Origin: Chaetorhynchus papuensis
Lineage: Eukaryota > Chordata > Aves > Passeriformes > Rhipiduridae
Direction of reading: 5' to 3'
Length of the DNA stretch: 64,000 bases
Assembly: GCA_013396525.1 (NCBI GenBank)
Contig: VWYX01001223.1
Location: 124,001-188,000, forward strand
Shown: piece by piece, positions 57,457-64,000 of the stretch
How the letters are laid out: every line of letters starts with the position of its first letter
Numbering within the stretch: the stretch's first letter is position 1
Program-made: the position numbers and the translations under genes
The notes under the pieces: generated by a model
Databases searched by the model: none
What the model saw: only the letters and a program-made list of their open reading frames with translations
Told to the model about the DNA's origin: nothing

Positions 57457-58428
57457 ATGAGCAACAGCTCCAACTGCAGCGAGACAGACCTCAAGGCCTA
57501 CTACGCCATCACCTACACCGTGATCCTGATCCCCGGGCTCATCGGGAACACCCTGGCCTTGTGGGTCTTCTATGGATACATGAAAGAGACTAAAAGGGCC
57601 GTGATATTCATGATCAATTTGGCCATTGCTGACTTATCACAGGTGCTGTCCTTGCCCCTGAGGATTTTTTACTACCTGACAGGCACGTGGGAGTTCGGAG
57701 GAGGCCTCTGCATGCTCTGCTTCTACCTGAAGTACGTCAATATGTACGCCAGCATCTACTTCTTGGTGTGCATCAGCGTGAGGAGGTATCTGTTCCTCAT
57801 GCACCCCTTCAAATTCAGTGACTGCAGGCGTATCTGCGACGTCTACATCAGCATCGTGGGCTGGGTCGTGGTCTGTGTGGGCTGCCTGCCTTTCCCGCTC
57901 CTCAGGCTGCACCAGGATGATAGAAACACCTGTTTCGTGGATCTTCCCATCAAGAAACTCGACCTCCCCACCTCCATCATGCTGATGACCTTAGGGGAGT
58001 TGGTGGGGTTCGTGACCCCTCTGCTCATCATCCTGTACTGCTCCTGGAAGACAATCTTATCACTAAAGGAGAGGAACTCTGCTTCCCGGGACCTGGGAGA
58101 GAAGAAAAAGGCTTTAAAGATGATCCTCACCTGCGCCCTGGTGTTCCTGATTTGTTTTGCACCTTACCACATCAGCTTCCCGCTGGATTTCTTTGTGAAA
58201 ACCAGGCAGATCCAGGAGGGCTGCGTGCAGATCTCAGTGTTCCACGCCGTGGCTTTGTGCCTGGCCAGCCTCAACTCCTGCGTGGACCCCATCATCTACT
58301 ACTTCACCACGGATGAGTTCAGGAGACGCCTCTCCAGGCCGGATCTGCAGGACAGCATCCAGCTCCAGCCCCTCAGCTATAGCAGGAGGCACTCCCGGGA
58401 TGTGCTCGGGGAGGACACCACGGAATAG
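57457..58428 (+). CDS. GPR174: G protein-coupled receptor 174 (lysophosphatidylserine receptor)
   Basis: Encodes 323 residues (human 333; the N-terminus is about 8 shorter here). The ATG sits in 'cacaaccATGAG' and is the first in this frame. N3 (NSS) and N6 (NCS) are sequons. TM1 is about 17-40, TM2 50-70, TM3 85-108, TM4 129-148, TM5 173-196, TM6 221-245 and TM7 259-281. C85 and C159 are the conserved disulfide pair. DRY is replaced by RRY (109-111), as in mammalian GPR174. TM6 has CFAPYH and TM7 DPIIY (277-281), then the conserved DEFRRRLSRPDLQDSIQL segment. The run YGYMKETKRAVIFMINLAIAD is essentially the mammalian sequence. Known role: lysophosphatidylserine receptor on lymphocytes, coupling mainly to Gs and restraining T- and B-cell responses. 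It is the last receptor of the cluster. Confidence 0.96.
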   Translation: MSNSSNCSETDLKAYYAITYTVILIPGLIGNTLALWVFYGYMKETKRAVIFMINLAIADLSQVLSLPLRIFYYLTGTWEFGGGLCMLCFYLKYVNMYASIYFLVCISVRRYLFLMHPFKFSDCRRICDVYISIVGWVVVCVGCLPFPLLRLHQDDRNTCFVDLPIKKLDLPTSIMLMTLGELVGFVTPLLIILYCSWKTILSLKERNSASRDLGEKKKALKMILTCALVFLICFAPYHISFPLDFFVKTRQIQEGCVQISVFHAVALCLASLNSCVDPIIYYFTTDEFRRRLSRPDLQDSIQLQPLSYSRRHSRDVLGEDTTE

Positions 58429-58555
58429 TAGAGCTGCCCTTCCCAAACAGCTGCCAGCACTTACAGCATTCATTAGATTTTGGCCTTTGCCACAATTTTT
58501 TTCCCTCAGGATGCTGCAAACAACAACTCAAACTTCTGCTTTCAGTGAGGGTTGG

Positions 58556-58561
58556 AATAAA
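58556..58561 (+). promoter_or_regulatory. Candidate proximal poly(A) signal AATAAA, GPR174
   Basis: Hexamer in 'ggttggaataaacaaac', 128 nt after the stop. Confidence 0.4.
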
Positions 58562-59100
58562 CAAACAACCCCCCCCTCCAAAAACCCCAAACCTGACCAA
58601 AAATGTGTTGATTTAATAATTCAGTTGCAAATTTTCACTGAATATAAACAGGAACATTTCCATCCCTCAGCTGGGCAGCAGGAGGTCACGGACCCATGGG
58701 AGAGGTGACACCGTGCCCCACTGTCACCCGTGGCATCACCCAGCCATGTCCTGATCAGCGAGAAGCAGCAAAGATTCTGGGGTCTTGCTGTGCAGAAAGA
58801 ATTCCATCCTAAGAAGTACTGGATGCCACAATATTCTGTTTCTGAAGCACAAGACAATCCAGCAGAGACTGCTTCTCCAGAAAGTGCCCAGAACCTGCTC
58901 CAGCCATGCTAAGCACGGAGTGAGGAGCAGAAGGTGGCCCCGAAGGACTTCCCATTTAAATAATTAATGAAGCCTCATTTTGGGGTGCAGCGAATACCAT
59001 CACCCCAAATCACAGAGTCAGTGAAGCTTCCACACACTATTTTTCTGCCATCGCTTCCCACTTCTGTATGGAAAGACAAGGGTTGGAGCCATGCCATGAG

Positions 59101-59143
59101 TTTTGAACCATGGGCTTGTGAATTTTGAACCATGGGGTTGTGC
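59101..59143. repeat. 22-bp imperfect direct duplication, 2 copies
   Basis: 'ttttgaaccatgggcttgtg' plus 'aa' is followed at once by 'ttttgaaccatggggttgtg'. There is one substitution between copies. Confidence 0.9.
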
Positions 59144-59818
59144 TTGGAGGGTATTTATTCAAGCCAGGTGTCCATCAAGCCTTTCAGGTTCTCTTTTCAC
59201 CAAAAACGAGGCAAATTATTTCCCTTTTGCTGATAACTGACCTGCAGCCATCACATCCACTCCTCATCAACAGCAGCACGATTCAAACAGAGGATCCAAA
59301 CCTTTCCCAAGTTTGCTGTAATGGGAACTCCCTGGCAGCAGAGTCATAGGTGCCAGGAAAGATTTTTAAGAAAGGCTCAAACATGGATGTATTTTTAATA
59401 ATATTTGCTTTAAATTCAAACCACAGAACCTTCGGGCTTGACTTCGGTATTTCATTTGCACCTTCTTGTAAAATGTTATTTTCCTGAGAACATTGGAAAC
59501 GTTACAATGTATTTGGAAGCGTAAAATACTGTGACAGTATTGTTTTTTATTTATGCAAAAGTCGTTTTATAATTTATATAAGGGACATATACATTGTAGG
59601 AAAATGATGTGAAGATGATGTTCCTGTCAGAACACAGGAAGTTTTCTTTTTCTTTTCAAAAACTCTTTCATATAATAAAAGAAAACTCCACCACCTCTTC
59701 CCTACAGGAATCTGAGCCAGTGCCTGATGGCTGAGCAAGCACTGATAATTCATGGAAACCACGAAGCACAAGCAGAGTGATGAAAAAAATATTTATTTTT
59801 ATATTTCCTGTCGTATAT

Positions 59819-59824
59819 AATAAA
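59819..59824 (+). promoter_or_regulatory. Candidate distal poly(A) signal AATAAA, GPR174
   Basis: Hexamer in 'cgtatataataaaataatc' at the end of an A/T-rich stretch; the sequence turns GC-balanced just after it. Confidence 0.4.
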
Positions 59825-59840
59825 ATAATCATTTCTAAAA

Positions 59841-60544
59841 AACGTTTTTTAAATGTAATTCTTGGCTCCTTCTCCCCCCTGCATCACCAATACACACGAA
59901 CATGTGGCAGCACCTGGGTTTGATGCCTCTTGAACACCTGCAGAACATTTCAGATGCTTTTCTGAAATTATTTTACCCTTCTTCTTGCACTGGCAAGAAA
60001 AGCCAAGGGACAGGTTTCCCAGGATAATGGGAATTCCTCCAGCTGCAGGGATCCAGCCCATCCCCGTCCTTTCTGGCCGCCGTGGGAGGGGAGCAGGGTG
60101 GCCCTGTCCAACCCCCCCAGAGTCACTTTTAGCTCCTGAGAGGAAAAACTCTTACATAAAGTGGTGTCAGAAGTTCAGAAATTGTTCAATGAGAGAAACC
60201 TCAAACAGCTGAAGTTTTCCACCCAGAAAATCCCGTGGGTGCAGCAGTGCCTTCCCCTCCTGCCACGGCAAACGGGGCTTATTCAAATGAGCGTTAATTA
60301 TCTCTTTTTACAGGAAGTTGGTGCAATGGCCGGGGTTGGTGACACCAGACAAACTCAGGGGACACCCCCCTGCCCTCCCCAGGGCACCTCTGCTCCAGAT
60401 GGGATCTGCTGGGGCCACACTGAGGTCTCACAAACCCCTGGAGATGGTGCCACCAACAACTGCAGAATCAAGATATTCCTCAGATTACCAGGAGGTGGAT
60501 TTTTCATGACATGGGTATTTTTTCCAAGCCTCTGTATTTTCAGT
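59841..60544. other. Intergenic downstream of GPR174, no gene seen
   Basis: Non-coding, no named feature. Confidence 0.45.
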
Positions 60545-60620
60545 GTCTCAGGATCCACGAGCTGGACTCAGTGATCCTTGGGGAGTCCCTTCCAACTCAG
60601 AATATTCTGTGAATCTCTAA
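60545..60620 (+). repeat. CR1 LINE 3' terminus, short
   Basis: Sense-oriented: 'gagctggactcagtgatcct', 'tggggagtcccttccaactc', 'agaatattctgtgaatctc'. The terminal part is intact. Confidence 0.85.
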
Positions 60621-60889
60621 AATAATCTGAATAATCTGGTCTCCAGCACTGGAATGGGAATCTGAACGAGAATGTAACTGAGAATAAAAAACCCCCAAAC
60701 CCCAAAATATCTCCTTTATTCTGCAGGAAGGGTTTCCTCTGGTCGCAGCCCTCCCCCAGGGCACTGAGGTCTCTGCCAGTGCCCTCACCAGCCTGGCTCT
60801 GTGCTGACGTGACAAGTGGCTTTTGGGCACAGAACCAGGTTTAATTCGTGCCGGGCCAAAAGGAAAGCCATTGTGGCAAGGGTGCAGCC

Positions 60890-61240
60890 TCAGGGGTGGT
60901 TTGAGGGACGCCTGGGGAGCTCGAGCTGTTCGGAACCAGCCGGGAGTGTTCTGGGAGGCACGGGGTGGGTGAGGGCGGCAGGGCCAGGGGGAAGCGGAGC
61001 TCTGGGTCCGTTCCGACCCTGCCCCGCTTCCATGGCCTGCCCCGCGCTCCCAGCCCAGCCCCAGCTGCACACCCTCTCATCCCCCGGGGCACCGCCTCTT
61101 CCCCTGCCCCTGTCCCCGGGAGAAGAGACACAGCGGCTGCCGTGGGGCTTTTTCTGAGCGTGCTGCGGCCCAGCGCTGCCCCTGCCCTGTCAGCCGCCAC
61201 AGGCCCCGCTGGCCTCCCCGCCCTCCCCTCCCGCCTTGGT
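60890..61240 (+). promoter_or_regulatory. CpG-rich stretch with a splice donor, possible promoter of an unidentified transcript
   Basis: CpG density is raised (for example 'gcgtgctgcggcccagcgct' at 61158-61177) and the stretch ends in a donor, 'ccgccttg|gtaagagg', GT at 61239-61240. No protein is recognisable in any frame. It could start a transcript running right, out of the window, or be an unrelated CpG-rich sequence. Confidence 0.3.
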
Positions 61241-63514
61241 AAGAGGTGTGTGCTGGGATCAGAGCCCTGCCTGGCCACCAACCTGAACCCCCAGTGAGCC
61301 CCGACGTCTGCTGCTGATGAATTCCCTAGTTTAGTTCCATGCGGTTGCTGCTTTGAGCCATCCCGTGACAGCAGCACCTTTGGGTGTCCCTCCCTTCCTC
61401 CCTCCCTGCTGCCCCGGGAGCAGCCGCTTCCCTTTTCACCTCCTCTGCGGGATCCGTGCCCCAGCCTGGGGGAGGTGACAGCTCCCAATGCTCAGAACCC
61501 CCAGCCACTCCTGCCCCCGAGCCACGTGTCCCCTTCATCCTCTGCCATCACCACGAGCCACCCATGGAATCCCAAAGATCTCCTTTCACCATGAAAAGGG
61601 CTGATTTACAGCTTCTCTTAACAAAGCAGAATTTTTGTCCCCTCACACATCTTTTACCAGCACTGTTTTATTTGCTGTTTTGTCACATGGTTGCTCAACA
61701 TCCTGAGCAGAGCCCCCGTTTCTCTGTAACTCGGTAGATTTTCCTGCTGGGGTTAAAGCAGCTTTGACACATTTTACTGCACTGTTTACTTCCTTTTTCA
61801 CTTTGCTGTTAAAAATGAGCCTCAGCCCCAGCTCGTTGGGTGTAAATGCACACACAGAGCACTCCTGGCACTGCTGGACTCTGTTCCTCAGATCTCAATA
61901 ACCAAAAACAACCTCCAGAGAGTGACCCAAATATGAGCCCACCCCGTCCAATACAAAAACAAAAAGCTAAAATCTTGTCAGAGATGTTTTGATGAAGATC
62001 ATGACCAAAAAGAAGCTGGACCCATCAGGGCATGGTTCATGCTGCCGGTTAAGTCAGGGCAGAGGAGCTGCAGCCTCTGGGGTGATAAACTCTGACAATT
62101 TGATCTACACAATCTACAGCTGTGGCCAAAAAAAAAAATCTGATTTAGAAAAAAAGATTTGGTTATGTAAAGCCATGAGAACAAAATAATGGTGATAAAA
62201 TGTAGTAATGTCACTGCCTCAGAGGGGAAGGCCTGGTTCTGGTTCCTGCTTCCAGCTCTGTTCCTGCACCTTGGGTCAGACAACCCAGTCGGGGTCAGTG
62301 TTTGGTCTGGGCTACACAGAGGTGCCACCATGAGGTTAAAGGGAGGGGGAGATTGAAGCTCCTTGGAGGTCAGGTACCTCCATGGTCACCACGTGGCTGA
62401 GCTCCAATTGTCAAGATGATAATTTTTGATGCCATTTTGCTCAAGTTTCCTTCTACTCCCATTTTTTTTCCCCCTTAATTCAGGGAAGAAAATGAAAAGC
62501 CCAAGCAACCAGCAAAGGCAGGATGAACACAATGATGTAACCGAGTGCCATGAGGAATTGTGAGCATGAACCACTCTTAACTCATCTCCCATTTTCCCAG
62601 TGGCCCAACAGTGCTGTGAAAAGGGAATATCTTGGTGAGGCTCCAGCTCATGGAGGTCATGGCTTTTACCACCCACAACGTCCAGCTTCGCCTCCCCACT
62701 TGTGCTCCCACAAGTCCCAAGGGAAAAAACTTATGTTAAAGATTTTAACCCACCCAAACTCTGGTTTTGGCTGACTTGTTTCCCTCGTGCTGTCAAATCA
62801 GCAGTCCTGTGATCAGTGCCATTATCTGGGACAAATCCACAGTCACAGGACAGTGGATATTTAAGGGCAGGGTAACTCCCTATGGTCACACAAAAGTCTG
62901 CACAGCTCCAGAGAGTTCCCAGGAGACCTGAGTGAAGCAGAGGCTGAAAGTCAGAGAGCTCTGAGGTTCTGGTTGAAGGAGAAGTTTCTTATTGAAGTGA
63001 ATCAACACAAACCATCCAAGCCCACAGCCCAGCCTATTCCTGCTGCTTAACAGCCTAAAAATCCTAAAGCAGCACCATCCCAAACCTAAAAAGAACAGCA
63101 GCACGGCCCACGTTGGTGTCGTGCTGCTCCTTGAGTTCCTTCACCCAAAATTTCTTCCTCTGGGCTCGTCTGCCCCAGCCCAAGAGTCTCTCATGGAACT
63201 TCAAATCCCTGGTGAGATCTGGTTCAAATCATCACTGTGCTCTGCCATAAATCCCAGCTCTGCAGCAAGGACACATCTTGCCTTCGAGCACAAGAAGCTT
63301 TTGGTTGTTTTTTCCAAAGAAAATATAAATGAAAACACAAAAACCCGAGAAAATCAAATGATATGAAGAAAGCAGAATGAAGAGTTTTGTGGAGGGACAC
63401 CATCAGCTGCACTGAGAAACAACAAATACTGGGAGTCTGCAAAAGGATCCAACAGATCTGCAAATGGGATATTTGTTGGAGAAACACAAAGTGTTCCTGG
63501 TCTAGAACCTGGTC
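61241..63514. other. Intergenic, no gene seen
   Basis: Non-coding, with a few A-rich runs (62128-62160). No named feature. Confidence 0.45.
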
Positions 63515-63598
63515 GAGTGGGAGGTGAACTGGCAGGGGGTTGGAACGAGATGGGCTGTAAGGTTCCTTCCAACCCAAACCATTCTGGGATTCTAAAGG
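63515..63598 (+). repeat. CR1 LINE 3' terminus
   Basis: Sense-oriented: 'ggcagggggttggaacgaga', 'tgggctgtaaggttccttcc', 'aacccaaaccattctgggat'. It is the same subfamily as 29065. Confidence 0.88.
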
Positions 63599-64000
63599 CT
63601 GGGAAGATCTGGAGCTCACTTTTTACTCAGACAGCCACAAATTTGGTTTTCCCTCAGTCAAGGGTCTTGATCCAAGAGGGAAAACAGGGCCAGCAGGCAG
63701 CAATCCTGGGGCAAGCTGTGCTCAGCCACCTCCACCAGTGCAGCCTCACCGCAGCAAACCCTTGGACATGGGTGGGAAGAGAAGGAGCCGGGGCTCTGGA
63801 GCATCCTCCAGGGATCCAGCAGTGCCCTTCAACTCCTGAGGGGAGCAGTGAGGGGAACAAGAGGACTCATGCTCACGGTGAGGCACAGATGGATCTGATA
63901 AGCACAGAGCCTTCCTGTGCCCCAGGGCTGCTCATGGGCGGGAAGCTGCAGCAGCCCCCATCACCACGGAAGTGTCAGCCCTGGCTTGTGTGAAAGTCTG
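63599..64000. other. Intergenic to window end, no gene seen
   Basis: Non-coding sequence. A 158-codon + frame crossing it starts inside the CR1 fragment and has no domain. Confidence 0.45.

Larger units (their letters stand above)
58429..59840 (+). other. GPR174: Probable GPR174 3' untranslated region
   Basis: There is a first AATAAA at 58556-58561 and a second at 59819-59824. The last 450 nt (59380-59840) are A/T-rich, with several ATTTA/TTTATTTAT-like runs that look like AU-rich instability elements. A long 3'UTR ending near 59840 is therefore plausible, with the proximal site giving a short form. Confidence 0.45.

Noticed and set aside
1..64000. Endogenous retrovirus or exotic system
   Set aside because: I looked for gag/pol/env-like frames, paired LTRs, tRNA genes and bacterial-type systems in the provided translations and sequence and saw none. 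The only mobile elements I can support are CR1 fragments.

Overview
The window is vertebrate nuclear DNA, almost certainly from a bird. It holds four intron-poor class A GPCR coding exons, all on the + strand. The space between them is strewn with short, 5'-truncated fragments resembling CR1 LINEs, the dominant avian retrotransposon, and intergenic distances are compact. The abundance of one CR1 type (3' segment reading 'ggaagtgtccaaggcc') fits a neoavian, possibly passerine, genome; that last step is inference.

Layout: (1) 1-818 is the 3' two thirds of LPAR4, cut by the left window edge. (2) About 819-30050 is non-coding sequence with scattered CR1 fragments. (3) About 30060-38785 is a P2RY10 transcription unit (CDS 35872-36894) with a CpG-rich candidate promoter carrying an ETS/PU.1-type site, candidate 5'UTR exons and a 23-bp minisatellite. 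(4) About 42380-48147 is a second, paralogous P2RY10-like unit (CDS 46050-47165) with a longer C-terminal tail. (5) About 52560-59840 is the GPR174 unit (CDS 57457-58428). (6) 59841-64000 is non-coding, with one more CpG-rich stretch at 60890-61240.

The gene order LPAR4 - P2RY10 - (P2RY10 copy) - GPR174 matches the block known from human Xq21.1, where the second P2RY10 copy is a pseudogene. Here both copies are intact. By family knowledge LPAR4 senses lysophosphatidic acid, and P2RY10 and GPR174 sense lysophosphatidylserine on leukocytes, so the window is a lysophospholipid-receptor cluster built by tandem duplication.

The most notable observation is a sharply bounded tract of about 340 bp (35970-36312 versus 46106-46448), about 95% identical between the two P2RY10 copies. 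The rest of the two proteins is only about half identical, which is the pattern expected of recent gene conversion. Second, each of the three complete receptor genes appears to share the same plan: a CpG-rich first exon with a splice donor, a small middle non-coding exon, then a single coding exon. Exon calls outside the CDSs are inferred from splice-site consensus alone. I found no RNA genes, CRISPR arrays or recognisable endogenous retroviral genes.
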